54,756 nucleotides of DNA, from NCBI GenBank assembly GCA_945957295.1, contig CAMFLH010000003.1, forward strand, positions 1 to 54,756, read 5' to 3'. Positions 17,626 to 25,720 of this stretch are shown here, piece after piece. The position numbers were made by a program, and so were the translations under genes. The DNA comes from an uncultured Uliginosibacterium sp. (GTDB lineage Bacteria > Pseudomonadota > Gammaproteobacteria > Burkholderiales > Rhodocyclaceae). The notes beneath the pieces were generated by a model. It was not told the DNA's origin, ran no database searches, and saw nothing but the letters and a program-made list of their open reading frames with translations. Within the stretch, counting starts at the first letter, position 1, and each line of letters starts with the position of its first letter.

Positions 17626-18526
17626 GCGCTGCCGCGGGTCTGCGCTCGAAGGCCGTCTGCAGGTACTGCAGCAGCGCCTGCAAACGCGCCGGCTGGTACT
17701 GGCGGCTCGGATACACCGCATAAAGCGGCACCTGCTCGGTCTGCGCAGCGGGGAACAGATTGATCAGCCGCCCGCTATCGAGATCGGCCTGCATGTCGAG
17801 CCGTGATTTGTAGACGATGCCGTAGCCCTTCAAGGCCCATTTTCGCACCAGCGCCCCGTCGTCGGCCGCGCGGTCGCCACTAACCTGTACCTCGCGCGCG
17901 CGGCCGTCGTGGAACAACCGCCAATGGTTGTAGATCTCGCCGTTGCGGTAGAAGCAGATGCAGTTGTGCTCCGCCAGTGCCTCAATGCTCGCCGGGCGGC
18001 CGCGACGTTCAAGGTAAGCCGGCGCCGCGCACAGCACGCGGTCGTTGTCGCACAGCTTGCGTGCGATCAGCGCCGAATCGCGCAGCAGGCCGTAGCGCAG
18101 CACCAGGTCGATCGGGTTGCGGTAGAGGTCGTGCATGCCGTCCGACAGATGCATCACTATGCGGATCTGCGGGTGCTTTTCGCGGAAGCTTTCCAGCAAC
18201 TCGTCGAGGTAGTCACGCCCCAGATCTGACGGCGCGCCGAGGTGCACCTCGCCCGACAGCCCCTCTCGCCCGCGTCGCAGCGCAGCCATGCCTTCTTCCA
18301 GTAGTTGCGTCGATTGCACGCAGTAGCCGAGGAAGTCCTCGCCCGCTGGCGTGAGTCGCAACGAGCGGGTCGAACGTTCGAAGAGCTGGCTGCCCAGCTC
18401 GCGTTCCAGGCGCTTGATCGCCGCGCTGGCCGTGGCGGGCGTCAGCCCAAGCTGGCGCGCCGCGCCACTGATGCCGCCGATTTCGCTGACACGGATGAAG
18501 AGCTGGATGTCGGCCAGGTAGGGCAT
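17618..18526 (-). CDS. LysR-family transcriptional regulator
   Basis: The product is 302 residues from the ATG at 18526, which has GAGG nearby; an upstream ATG at 18544 adds six residues. The LysR helix-turn-helix is clear (GAARQLGLTPATASAAIKRLERELGSQLFERS), followed by a substrate-binding domain. It is divergent from the quinone oxidoreductase/OYE pair and probably controls it; such pairs often respond to electrophiles or quinones. A LysR-type inverted repeat lies in the gap. Confidence 0.92.
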   Translation of the reverse strand: MPYLADIQLFIRVSEIGGISGAARQLGLTPATASAAIKRLERELGSQLFERSTRSLRLTPAGEDFLGYCVQSTQLLEEGMAALRRGREGLSGEVHLGAPSDLGRDYLDELLESFREKHPQIRIVMHLSDGMHDLYRNPIDLVLRYGLLRDSALIARKLCDNDRVLCAAPAYLERRGRPASIEALAEHNCICFYRNGEIYNHWRLFHDGRAREVQVSGDRAADDGALVRKWALKGYGIVYKSRLDMQADLDSGRLINLFPAAQTEQVPLYAVYPSRQYQPARLQALLQYLQTAFERRPAAAPT

Positions 18527-18550
18527 AGCACACCTCATTTTCAAATTCTG

Positions 18551-18567
18551 TTTGATAGTAAATCAAA
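18551..18567. promoter_or_regulatory. Candidate LysR operator
   Basis: TTTGAT-AGTAA-ATCAAA is a perfect six-base inverted repeat with a five-base spacer. It contains the T-N11-A pattern of LysR sites and lies 24 bases upstream of the LysR start, between the divergent genes. Confidence 0.6.
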
Positions 18568-18641
18568 GTGGTTATGGATTAACGCAGCACGCGCGAGGCC
18601 CTACAGTTGCGCCATCACTTCCCGCAACTCAGGAGATCACC

Positions 18642-18698
18642 ATGCCCCACACCTTCCGCCCCCGGCCTGCGTTCGCCGCAGAGGGGGTTTGCTCATGA
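18642..18698 (+). CDS. Possible 18-residue leader peptide
   Basis: An ATG with CAGGAGATCACC in front, the best ribosome binding site in this gap, opens an 18-codon frame (MPHTFRPRPAFAAEGVCS). Its TGA overlaps the ATG of the oxidoreductase gene (ATGA). This arrangement suggests translational coupling of the enzyme to a leader. It may instead be the remnant of a longer gene. Confidence 0.4.
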   Translation: MPHTFRPRPAFAAEGVCS

Positions 18699-19705
18699 AG
18701 GCGATTGCTTACCGCACACCTGGGCCGATTGATGCGCCCGATAGCCTAGTCGAACTTGACTTGCCACGCCCCGAGGCGGCCGGCCGCGACCTGTTGGTTC
18801 AAGTTCAGGCCGTGTCGGTGAACCCGGTCGACACCAAGGTGCGCAGCGGCGCCCCGGCCACCGGCGGCGCCCGTGTGCTGGGTTTCGACGCTGTTGGCGT
18901 GGTGCGCGAAGTGGGCCCGCAGGTCACGCTGTTCAAGCCGGGCGACGAGGTCTGGTACGCCGGCGCGATCGACCGGCCGGGCAGCAACGCCGAGTTCCAG
19001 CTGGTCGACGAGCGGATCGTCGCGCTGCGGCCGCGCGCGCTGTCAGCGGCCGATGCCGCTGCACTGCCGCTGACCGGCATCACCGCATGGGAGCTGCTGT
19101 TCGATCGCCTGCAAGTGCCACTGGCCGGCAATGGCCAGCCGGCGGCGCTGCTGATCGTTGGTGCGGCCGGTGGTGTCGGCTCGGTGCTGATCCAGCTGGC
19201 GCGCCAGCTCACCGGCCTTACCGTCGTCGCGACCGCCTCACGACCGGAAACGCGCGAGTGGGTCAGCGCGCTCGGCGCCCACCACGTGATTGACCATCGC
19301 CAGCCAATGGCGCCGCAGCTCGCCGCGTTGCCGCTGCCGCCGCTCAGCTACGTGATCAGCCTGACGCAGACCGACAAGCACTTCGATCAGTTGGTCGAGG
19401 CGCTTGCGCCGCAAGGCAAGCTCGCGCTGATCGACGATCCGGGCCCGATCGACGTGCGCCTGCTCAAGCGCAAGAGCCTGAGCCTGCACTGGGAACTGAT
19501 GTTCACCCGCTCGCTCTACCAGACCGACGACATGCAGGCGCAGCACGACTTGCTCGGCGAACTGGCGAAGCTGGTGGACCAGGGGGCGGTGCGCAGCACG
19601 GCACGCCTGCATCTGGGCAAGATCAACGCCGCGAACCTGCGCGAGGCGCATCGTCTGCAGGAAACCGGCACCGCGATCGGCAAGATCGTGCTCGAAGGAT
19701 TTTGA
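18695..19705 (+). CDS. Zinc-type alcohol dehydrogenase / NADPH:quinone oxidoreductase (MDR)
   Basis: The 336-residue medium-chain reductase has a GroES-like N-terminus (VNPVDTKVRSGAP, LGFDAVGVVREVG) and the Rossmann motif VGAAGGVGSVLIQLAR. Catalytic zinc ligands typical of alcohol dehydrogenases are not evident, so quinone or enone reduction with NADPH is likely. It is followed by an OYE-family gene 33 bases downstream, and both probably detoxify electrophiles under LysR control. Confidence 0.9.
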   Translation: MKAIAYRTPGPIDAPDSLVELDLPRPEAAGRDLLVQVQAVSVNPVDTKVRSGAPATGGARVLGFDAVGVVREVGPQVTLFKPGDEVWYAGAIDRPGSNAEFQLVDERIVALRPRALSAADAAALPLTGITAWELLFDRLQVPLAGNGQPAALLIVGAAGGVGSVLIQLARQLTGLTVVATASRPETREWVSALGAHHVIDHRQPMAPQLAALPLPPLSYVISLTQTDKHFDQLVEALAPQGKLALIDDPGPIDVRLLKRKSLSLHWELMFTRSLYQTDDMQAQHDLLGELAKLVDQGAVRSTARLHLGKINAANLREAHRLQETGTAIGKIVLEGF

Positions 19706-19738
19706 GGCGCAGCGCGCCACGACAAGGACACATACGCC

Positions 19739-20821
19739 ATGAGCAAACTCTTCACGCCGTATCCGATCGGCCCGCTGACGCTGGAGAACCGCATCGTCAT
19801 CGCGCCGATGTGCCAGTACTCCGCCGACGATGGCCATGCCACCGACTGGCACCGCATCCACCTCGGCCAGCTTGCGCAATCGGGCGCCGGTCTGCTGATC
19901 ATCGAGGCCACCGCAGTGGAGCCGATCGGGCGTATTTCGCCGGCCGATCTGGGCCTCTGGTCCGATTCCACCGAGGCAGCGCTCGGCGCCGTGCTGCAGA
20001 GCGTGCGCAAGTATTCCGCGATGCCGATCGCGATCCAGCTCGCTCACGCCGGGCGCAAGGCCGGCAGCGCCGTGCCGTGGCTGCCGGGCAGCGGTGGCGA
20101 CTGGCAGAATGTGGCGCCCTCCGCTTTGCCCTTCAACGATACCGACGCGGCCCCGGCGGCGCTGGATCAGGCGGGGCTGCAGCGGGTGTTGCAGGCTTTC
20201 GTCACTGCCGCGCAGCGCGCGCACCGCATCGGCATCGACGCGATCGAGCTGCATGCGGCGCACGGCTACCTGCTGCATCAGTTCCTTTCGCCGCTGTCGA
20301 ACACGCGTAGCGACGAGTTCGGCGGCTCGCTGGAAAACCGCATGCGCTTCCCGCTGATGGTGTTCGATGCGATCCGCGAATCGGTGCCGGCCAGCATGCC
20401 GGTCGGCATTCGCATCTCGGCCACCGACTGGGTCGATGGTGGTTGGGATCTGGAGCAAAGCGTCGTGTTGGCGCAAGCCCTGGCAAAGCGCAACTGCGCC
20501 TTCATCCATGTCTCAAGTGGCGGACTGTCGCCGCGGCAGGCGATCACCCCGGCGCCGGATTACCAGGTGCCGCTCGCGGCGCGCATCCGCGCCGAAACCG
20601 GCATTCCTACCATTGCGGTGGGGCTCGTGACAGAGGCTGAGCAAGCCGAGGCGATCGTCGCACGTGGTGACGCCGACATGGTGGGCGTGGCGCGCGTGAT
20701 GCTGTACGACCCGCACTGGCCGTGGCACGCCGCGGCGAAGCTCGGCGCACAGGTCAGTGCACCGCCGCAGTACTGGCGCTCACAGCCGCACGGCGTGCAC
20801 AAACTGTTCAAGGCGCCCTGA
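19739..20821 (+). CDS. Old yellow enzyme family NADH:flavin oxidoreductase (XenA-like)
   Basis: The 360-residue FMN enzyme has the YqjM/XenA-class signature IAPMCQYSA, with redox-tuning C25, and the substrate-binding ELHAAHGYLLHQFLSP motif. DEFGGSLENR and the C-terminal phosphate site GVARVMLYDP are present. It probably reduces activated alkenes, nitro-compounds or related xenobiotics with NAD(P)H. A hairpin terminator follows 22 bases after the stop. Confidence 0.93.
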   Translation: MSKLFTPYPIGPLTLENRIVIAPMCQYSADDGHATDWHRIHLGQLAQSGAGLLIIEATAVEPIGRISPADLGLWSDSTEAALGAVLQSVRKYSAMPIAIQLAHAGRKAGSAVPWLPGSGGDWQNVAPSALPFNDTDAAPAALDQAGLQRVLQAFVTAAQRAHRIGIDAIELHAAHGYLLHQFLSPLSNTRSDEFGGSLENRMRFPLMVFDAIRESVPASMPVGIRISATDWVDGGWDLEQSVVLAQALAKRNCAFIHVSSGGLSPRQAITPAPDYQVPLAARIRAETGIPTIAVGLVTEAEQAEAIVARGDADMVGVARVMLYDPHWPWHAAAKLGAQVSAPPQYWRSQPHGVHKLFKAP

Positions 20822-20843
20822 GGGCGCGCGGAGCGCGACATCG

Positions 20844-20875
20844 AACAGGCCGACAGTTGTCGGTCTGTTTGTTTT
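20844..20875 (+). terminator. Rho-independent terminator after the OYE gene
   Basis: AACAGGCCGAC (20844-20854) pairs with GTCGGTCTGTT (20859-20869) around AGTT, with one G.T pair, followed by TGTTTTC. Confidence 0.75.
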
Positions 20876-20892
20876 CGGTGTGTCGGTCAATT

Positions 20893-20913
20893 AAATGCGA
20901 ACTATTCGTATTT
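20893..20913. promoter_or_regulatory. Candidate Fur box upstream of the iron-binding protein gene
   Basis: AAATGCGAA-CTA-TTCGTATTT is an inverted repeat with eight of nine arm positions matching, 55 bases before the gene start. The half-site AAATGCGAA recurs at 23683-23691 in front of the transporter genes, and this form resembles betaproteobacterial Fur sites. Confidence 0.55.
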
Positions 20914-20968
20914 ACGTAAGGAGCGTGGACGGGTACAGTTCAGGCGTGATGTTTCCCGGAGTTCCGCC

Positions 20969-21982
20969 ATGTTTGCACGTACCGTCCTGACGCTTGCCTT
21001 CGCCACGCTGGCCACCGCCGCCGGCGCGCAGGAGAAGGTCCTCAACCTTTATTCGGCCCGCCACTACCAGACCGACGAAGCGCTCTACAGCAACTTCACC
21101 AAGCTCACCGGCATCAAGATCAACCGGATCGAGGGCAAGGAAGACGAGCTGATGGAGCGCATCCGCAACGAGGGCGCCAACAGCCCGGCCGATCTGCTGA
21201 TCACCGTGGATGCCGCGCGGCTGGCGAAGGCGCATGAGCTCGGCCTCTTCGCGCCGGTCCATTCGTCGGTGCTCAACGCGCGCATTCCTGCGCATCTGCG
21301 CACTGAGGACTGGTTCGCCTTCTCGACCCGCGCTCGCGTGATCATCTTCAACAAGTTGAGCGTCAAGCGCGATCAGGTGCGGACCTACGACGACCTCGCG
21401 GCGCCCGCGCTGAAGGGCAAGGTGTGCAGCCGTTCCGGCTCGCATCCGTACAACCTGTCGCTGCTCGCATCGATCATCGCGAACCAGGGCGAGGCGCATG
21501 CCGAGGCTTGGGCACGCGGCGTCGTCGCCAACTTTGCCCGCCAGCCCAAGGGCGGCGACACCGACCAGATCAAGGCCGTGGCTGCCGGCGAATGCCAGGT
21601 CGCGACGGCCAACACCTACTACATCGCACGCATGATGCGTTCGGACAAGCCGGAAGACCGCAAGGCGATCGAGCAGATCGGCGTCGTGTGGCCGAACCAG
21701 GGCACCACCGGCACGCATATCAACGTGTCCGGTGCTGGCCTGCTGAAAAACGCGCCGCATCGCGAAGCGGCAGTGAAGTTCCTCGAATACCTGGCCTCCG
21801 ACGACGCGCAGCGCTACTTCGCCGATGGCAACAACGAATGGCCGGTGGTCGAGGGCCTCAAGATCGCAAACCCGGCGCTCGATACGCTCGGCAGCTTCAA
21901 GGCCGACAAGCTGCCGGTGAAGGATCTCGCGCAGTACCAGGCGAAGGCGCAAATGATCTACGACCGCGCCGGCTACAAGTAA
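20969..21982 (+). CDS. fbpA: Ferric iron ABC transporter, periplasmic binding protein
   Basis: The 337-residue protein has a signal peptide ending at TAAGA and the FbpA/FutA fold pattern (LNLYSARHYQTDEALY, FSTRARVIIFNK). The adjacent tyrosines Y217-Y218 in TANTYYIAR are the iron-coordinating pair of the family. It delivers Fe(III) to the permease encoded convergently next door. A GGAG ribosome binding site and a Fur-like box lie upstream, so iron repression is likely. Confidence 0.92.
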   Translation: MFARTVLTLAFATLATAAGAQEKVLNLYSARHYQTDEALYSNFTKLTGIKINRIEGKEDELMERIRNEGANSPADLLITVDAARLAKAHELGLFAPVHSSVLNARIPAHLRTEDWFAFSTRARVIIFNKLSVKRDQVRTYDDLAAPALKGKVCSRSGSHPYNLSLLASIIANQGEAHAEAWARGVVANFARQPKGGDTDQIKAVAAGECQVATANTYYIARMMRSDKPEDRKAIEQIGVVWPNQGTTGTHINVSGAGLLKNAPHREAAVKFLEYLASDDAQRYFADGNNEWPVVEGLKIANPALDTLGSFKADKLPVKDLAQYQAKAQMIYDRAGYK

Positions 21983-22000
21983 GCTGGCTGTTCTGAAGCC

Positions 22001-22029
22001 AAAAGGCCGGGGCAAGCCCCGGCCTTTTT
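22001..22029. terminator. Bidirectional terminator between fbpA and fbpB
   Basis: AAAAGGCCGGGG pairs with CCCCGGCCTTTT around CAAG, flanked by an A-tract and a T-tract. It serves both convergent genes. Confidence 0.9.
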
Positions 22030-22038
22030 CCATGGGCG

Positions 22039-23676
22039 CTATTTGCGGGTTCGCGCGATCTGGCGCGACAGCGCGATCAGCGGCAACAGGCCGACGGCGA
22101 CGATGGCCAGCGCGGCGGTGGAGGCTTCGGTCAGGCGCTCATCGGCCGCCAGCGTGTAGGTCTGCGTCGCCAGCGTATCGAAGTTGAAGGGGCGCATCAC
22201 CAGCGTTGCCGGCAACTCCTTCATGACATCGACGAACACCAGCAAGCCGGCCGTCAGCAGGCTGCCGCGCAGGATCGGTGCATGCACCCGGCGCAGGATT
22301 GCGAAGGCCCCATGGCCGAGGCTGCGCGCGGCGTCGTCCATGCTCGGCGTGATCTTCGCGAGGCTGGCCTCAACGGTCTGCAGCGCCACGGCGAGAAAGC
22401 GCACCAGGCAGGCGTAGACCAGTGCCGCGATGCCGCCGGTCAGCAGCAGGCCGGGGTTGTGGCCGAACCACTGCTGCCACTGCAGGCCGAGCCAGGTATC
22501 GAGCCGCGTGACCGGAATCAGCACCCCGACGGCAATCACCGCGCCCGGTACCGCGTAACCGAGCCCGACGATACGGTTGAGCCCGCGGGCGAGCCAGGTC
22601 TTCGAGACGCGCGCCGAGTAGGCCAGCAGCAGCGCCAGCAGCACCGCCAGTGCGGCGGTGGTGGCCGCCAGCACGAAGCTGTTGCGCGCCAATGTGAGGA
22701 AGCGCGCGCCGAACTGCGCATCGCCCTCAGTCAGCGCCATCTTAAGCAGCAGGCCGGCCGGCAGCACGAAGCCAGCGAACAGCGGCAGCGCGCAGGCCAG
22801 TACGGCCAGTGCGGCCGCCGGCCCGCGCAGGCGGGTGCGCATCGGCGGGCGATTGCGATTGCCGGTGTTGTGATAGCGGGCGCGGCCGCGCGTGAGGCGT
22901 TCGAGCGCGATCAGCAGCAGCACGAAGCCGAGCAGGATCGCCGCGAGCTGCGCCGAGGCGACGCGATCGCCGAGCGAGAACCAAGCGCGGTAGATGCCGG
23001 TGGTGAAGGTGTCGACGGCGAAGTAGGCCACGGTGCCGTAGTCGGCGAGGGTCTCCATCAGGGCGAGCGCGATGCCTGCAGCCAGCGCCGGCCGCGCTAG
23101 TGGCAGCGACACGCTGAAGAACGCGCGCCAAGGTCCAAGCCCCAGTGTGAGGGCCGCTTCCAGCACGCCGCCGGCGCGTTCGATGAAGGCCGTGCGGGCG
23201 AGCAGGTAGACATAGGGATACAGCACGCACACGAACATCGCGATCGCACCCGGCAGCGAGCGCACATCCGGGAACCAGTAGTCGCCGTGCGCCCAGCCGA
23301 AGGCGTTGCGCAGCGCCGTCTGCACAGGCCCGACGAACTGCAGCAGATCGGTATAGACATAAGCCATCACATAGGCAGGCACTGCGAGTGGCAGCACCAG
23401 CGCCCACTCGAACACGCGACGGCCGGGGAAATCGTGCATGGCGGTGAGCCAGGCCGTGGCGGTGCCGACAACAGCCACGCCGCAGCCCACGCCGAGGCAC
23501 AGACGCAGCGAGTTGGCGATGTAGTCGCTCAACACGGTGTCGCTCAGATGCGCCCACGTTGCGCTGGTGCCGCCGACGAACAGGTTTAGCCCCACGCTCG
23601 CGACCGGAAGTCCGGTCAGCATGGCGATGACGAGGGCAATCGCAACGAGAGGGGCGAAGAAACGCGGGGCAGGCAT
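22039..23676 (-). CDS. fbpB: Ferric iron ABC transporter, fused permease
   Basis: The 545-residue inner-membrane protein has two homologous permease halves with about twelve hydrophobic segments. EAA-type loops for ATPase contact occur in each half (EAALTLGLGPWRAFFSVSLPLARPAL; DAARSLGHGAFAILRRVHAPIL). It forms the Fe(III) channel with FbpA and FbpC. It lies on the strand opposite to both partners, convergent with fbpA and divergent from fbpC. Only 30 bases separate its start from that of fbpC. Confidence 0.92.
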   Translation of the reverse strand: MPAPRFFAPLVAIALVIAMLTGLPVASVGLNLFVGGTSATWAHLSDTVLSDYIANSLRLCLGVGCGVAVVGTATAWLTAMHDFPGRRVFEWALVLPLAVPAYVMAYVYTDLLQFVGPVQTALRNAFGWAHGDYWFPDVRSLPGAIAMFVCVLYPYVYLLARTAFIERAGGVLEAALTLGLGPWRAFFSVSLPLARPALAAGIALALMETLADYGTVAYFAVDTFTTGIYRAWFSLGDRVASAQLAAILLGFVLLLIALERLTRGRARYHNTGNRNRPPMRTRLRGPAAALAVLACALPLFAGFVLPAGLLLKMALTEGDAQFGARFLTLARNSFVLAATTAALAVLLALLLAYSARVSKTWLARGLNRIVGLGYAVPGAVIAVGVLIPVTRLDTWLGLQWQQWFGHNPGLLLTGGIAALVYACLVRFLAVALQTVEASLAKITPSMDDAARSLGHGAFAILRRVHAPILRGSLLTAGLLVFVDVMKELPATLVMRPFNFDTLATQTYTLAADERLTEASTAALAIVAVGLLPLIALSRQIARTRK

Positions 23677-23682
23677 GGGCGC

Positions 23683-23701
23683 AAATGCGAATTATAATCG
23701 A
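23683..23701. promoter_or_regulatory. Overlapping divergent promoters and Fur-like box between fbpB and fbpC
   Basis: The 30-bp gap holds AAATGCGAATTATAATCGA. It contains TATAAT on both strands (23693-23698 forward, 23691-23696 reverse) and the AAATGCGAA half-site shared with fbpA. The forward -10 lies eight bases before the fbpC ATG, so the transcript may be leaderless; the fbpB leader would also be very short. Confidence 0.5.
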
Positions 23702-23706
23702 TACCC

Positions 23707-24771
23707 ATGTTCCGACTTGAACTCAACACCATCGTTCAGCGTTATGGCAAGCGCACCGTGGTCGACGGCGTCGATCTGCGCCTGCCTGCCGGGCGCATCG
23801 CCTGCCTGCTGGGGCCTTCCGGCTGCGGCAAGACGACGCTGCTGCGCTGCATTGCCGGCTTTGAGCCGATTGCCGGCGGCGAGATCCGCATCGATGGTGC
23901 GCTGGTCAGCAGCGTGCAGCAACGCGTTGCGCCGGAGAAACGTCAGATCGGCATGGTGTTTCAGGACTACGCGCTGTTTCCGCACCTGAACGTCGCGCGC
24001 AACATCGCGTTCGGTATCGCGGCGCTGCCCGCCGACGCGCGCGCCGCGCGAGTGTCGGAACTACTCGATCTGGTCGGCCTGCAGGGCTACGGAGAAGCCT
24101 TTCCGCATGAGCTTTCTGGCGGCCAGCAGCAACGTGTCGCGCTGGCCCGCGCGCTGGCGCCACGGCCGCAGCTGGTGCTGCTCGACGAGCCGTTTTCCAG
24201 CCTCGACGTCGACCTGCGCGAGCGCATCGCTGGCGAGGTACGCGACATTCTCAAGCGCGAGGGTGCCACCGCGCTGTTGGTCACGCACGACCAGTACGAG
24301 GCCTTCGCGATGGCGGACGAAGTCGGCGTGATGGCTGAAGGCACGCTGCGCCAGTGGGATACGCCCTACAACATCTACCACCGCCCTCGCGACCGCTTTG
24401 TTGCCGATTTCGTCGGTCAGGGGGCGTTTCTGCCGGGTCGTGTCAGCGACGCGCGCACGGTCGAGATCGAGCTGGGCCGCCTGCAGGCTGCAGAGCCGAT
24501 CGTGTGCTCGAGCGACGGCGCGCTGTGCGAAATCGGGGGGGCCGTCGACTTGCTGCTGCGCCCCGACGACGTGGTACACGACGATGCAAGCACCCTACGC
24601 GCGGAAGTAGTTCAGAAAGCCTTCCGCGGAGCCGATATTCTCTACACCCTGCGTCTGACGAGCGGACGCGAAGTGCTTTCGCTGGTGCCCTCGCACCACA
24701 ACCATGCCCTCGGTGAGCTGATCGGGATCCGCCTCGATGCGGACCATGTGATCGCTTTCCGTTCCGACTGA
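23707..24771 (+). CDS. fbpC: Ferric iron ABC transporter, ATP-binding protein
   Basis: The 354-residue ATPase has Walker A GPSGCGKTT (K42), Q-loop VFQDYALFPH, signature LSGGQQQRVALARAL, Walker B VLLDEPFSSLD and the H-loop LLVTHDQYEAF. The C-terminal 110 residues form the TOBE-type regulatory domain usual in FbpC. It powers the fbpA/fbpB iron importer. No ribosome binding site is seen in the short upstream gap, consistent with a leaderless start. Confidence 0.93.
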   Translation: MFRLELNTIVQRYGKRTVVDGVDLRLPAGRIACLLGPSGCGKTTLLRCIAGFEPIAGGEIRIDGALVSSVQQRVAPEKRQIGMVFQDYALFPHLNVARNIAFGIAALPADARAARVSELLDLVGLQGYGEAFPHELSGGQQQRVALARALAPRPQLVLLDEPFSSLDVDLRERIAGEVRDILKREGATALLVTHDQYEAFAMADEVGVMAEGTLRQWDTPYNIYHRPRDRFVADFVGQGAFLPGRVSDARTVEIELGRLQAAEPIVCSSDGALCEIGGAVDLLLRPDDVVHDDASTLRAEVVQKAFRGADILYTLRLTSGREVLSLVPSHHNHALGELIGIRLDADHVIAFRSD

Positions 24772-24827
24772 TCGGGCCTGGCGCAGCGCTTCGCGGCGGC
24801 CGGCGCATGGGCGTTTGCGGAGGCGTG

Positions 24828-25643
24828 ATGCGTTTGGGGTGGCGAAGTTTTGTTCGGGTGTGCAGCTTGGTGGCCCTGGGCTGCAGCCTGGCGTCGTCGG
24901 TCATGGCGGGCGAGGCCGGTGGGCAGCTGGAGAAGATCCGTGCGAGCAAGACGCTGCGCGTCTGCATCTGGCCCGACTACTACGGCCTGAGTTTCCGCAA
25001 TCCGAAGTCAGGCACGCTGAGCGGCCTCGATACCGACATGGCGCGCGAATTCGCTCGCGAACTGGGCGTGAGCCTGCGCTTCGTCGACACCACATTTGGC
25101 CGCTTTATCGAGGATCTTGACGCCGATCGCTGTGACATCGCGATGATGGGCGTGGCGGTGACACCGCAGCGGGCAGAACGGCTCGCGCTGTCCCGCCCCT
25201 ACCTGCGCGGCGATGTGTATGCCGTGACCACGCGCCACAACACCCGTGTGCGCAGCTGGCAGGACATCGACCGACCGGGCACCCGTGTTGCGGTACTCGC
25301 CGGCACCTACCACGAACCTTTGATGCGTGAGCGCCTGCAGCAGGCGGAGCTGGTCGTCGTGGTGCCGCCGCGTACGCGCGAGGCGGAACTGGAATCCGGC
25401 CGGGTCGACGTCTTCATGTCCGACTTCCCCTTCACGCGCAAGATGCGCGACCACAACGACTGGGTGCGGGTGTTCGCACCGCCGGCGCCTTACTTCCCGG
25501 TCAACTCGGCCTACGCCTTGAAGCGTGGCGACGCTGCCTGGCTGCAGCGGGTGGACGCCTTCGTTGCCTCGATTCGCGCCGATGGCCGGCTGCTTGAGGC
25601 GGCGCGCCGATACGGGCTTGACCCGATGATGATCAAGGATTGA
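24828..25643 (+). CDS. Periplasmic solute-binding protein, family 3
   Basis: The ATG at 24828 has GGAGG just upstream and opens a signal peptide. The 271-residue product has the family-3 amino-acid-binding layout (LRVCIWPDYYGLSFRNPKSG, GLDTDMAREFARELGV, DRCDIAMMGVAVTPQRAE). No ABC permease is adjacent. It lies just upstream of a hybrid kinase with a periplasmic domain. It may therefore be a ligand-presenting partner of that sensor rather than a transporter part, which is an inference. Confidence 0.85.
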   Translation: MRLGWRSFVRVCSLVALGCSLASSVMAGEAGGQLEKIRASKTLRVCIWPDYYGLSFRNPKSGTLSGLDTDMAREFARELGVSLRFVDTTFGRFIEDLDADRCDIAMMGVAVTPQRAERLALSRPYLRGDVYAVTTRHNTRVRSWQDIDRPGTRVAVLAGTYHEPLMRERLQQAELVVVVPPRTREAELESGRVDVFMSDFPFTRKMRDHNDWVRVFAPPAPYFPVNSAYALKRGDAAWLQRVDAFVASIRADGRLLEAARRYGLDPMMIKD

Positions 25644-25720
25644 GCTGGTGCGCAGCCGCTACGATTCGTCGATGCAAGCCCTTCGCTCCACGCCGATCGC
25701 ACGCCCTGCCGGAGCCGGCC

